From contig JACMOG010000754.1 in the NCBI GenBank assembly GCA_014378125.1, positions 1 to 6,511 on the forward strand: a stretch of DNA of 6,511 nt, in the 5' to 3' direction. Under the pieces are notes generated by a model, which was not told where the DNA came from, did not search any database, and saw only the letters and a program-made list of their open reading frames with translations. Positions within the stretch are counted from its first letter, which is position 1. Every line of letters starts with the position of its first letter. Of the stretch, positions 4,981 to 6,511 are shown one piece after another. The position numbers and the translations under genes are program-made. The stretch comes from Vitreoscilla sp. GTDB taxonomy: Bacteria; Pseudomonadota; Gammaproteobacteria; Burkholderiales; Burkholderiaceae.

Positions 4981-5017
4981 TGCTACATTTGACGATTGGT
5001 AATTTGGTTACATCAAA
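4981..5017 (+). promoter_or_regulatory. Candidate ppc promoter in an AT-rich patch
   Basis: This is the only AT-rich stretch before ppc. TGCTACATT (4981-4989) reads as an extended -10 (TGn plus 4 of 6 matches to TATAAT). TTGACG (4989-4994) is a 5 of 6 match to a -35, but the hexamers 16 to 18 bases downstream (CATCAA, ATCAAA, TCAAAC) are poor. I cannot decide between the two. The patch starts just after the recognisable transposase sequence, so the element's arrival probably left the promoter intact. Confidence 0.4.
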
Positions 5018-5029
5018 CGGAACGTCCCG

Positions 5030-6511
<1,482 letters not shown>

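Overview
The window is GC-rich DNA, probably from a betaproteobacterium of the order Burkholderiales (a Comamonadaceae-like relative is my best guess). This rests on base composition, strong G/C third-position preference in the housekeeping genes, and the pairing of hemC with ppc. Both flanks are core metabolism and both run off the window. At the left, on the minus strand, is hemC (porphobilinogen deaminase, haem synthesis) without its last codons. At the right, on the plus strand, is the first 494 codons of ppc (phosphoenolpyruvate carboxylase).

About 4.1 kb of accessory DNA lies between these two genes. Reading leftwards into hemC is a compact three-gene minus-strand unit: a small sigma-70/ECF-like protein (GTG start at 2737), a 133-residue helical protein of unknown function, and an ImmA/IrrE-type zinc metallopeptidase. 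Both junctions are ATGA overlaps, so the three are probably translated as one coupled unit, and the peptidase stop lies only 7 bases before the hemC ATG. The likely logic is a regulator controlled by proteolysis, as in ImmA/ImmR and IrrE/DdrO, but with a sigma-like protein in place of the usual HTH repressor. That is inference.

A divergent plus-strand unit starts with a 19-codon leader ORF that has a strong Shine-Dalgarno sequence. It is ATGA-coupled to a 120-residue unknown protein with a basic tail. This is ATGA-coupled in turn to a third start codon, also with a strong Shine-Dalgarno sequence, whose reading frame runs antisense into the neighbouring gene and looks like a broken or replaced cistron. 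A minus-strand gene for a 293-residue TPR-like helical protein follows, with its own good sigma-70 promoter and noticeably less G/C-biased codons. Next comes a decayed IS5-family transposase fragment, directly against a short AT-rich patch that probably holds the ppc promoter.

The most unusual part is the 335-base divergent intergenic region (2738-3072). It is packed with inverted repeats. A 64-nt, 23-bp nested hairpin abuts a Shine-Dalgarno sequence on the minus strand. A 91-nt, 25-bp nested hairpin on the plus strand contains a G.U pair, has a mutually exclusive alternative pairing, and precedes the leader ORF. A 16-bp near-perfect operator-like palindrome and an 8-11-8 inverted repeat lie between them. 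Together they suggest RNA-level or operator control of both divergent units, and this is the main candidate for undescribed biology here.
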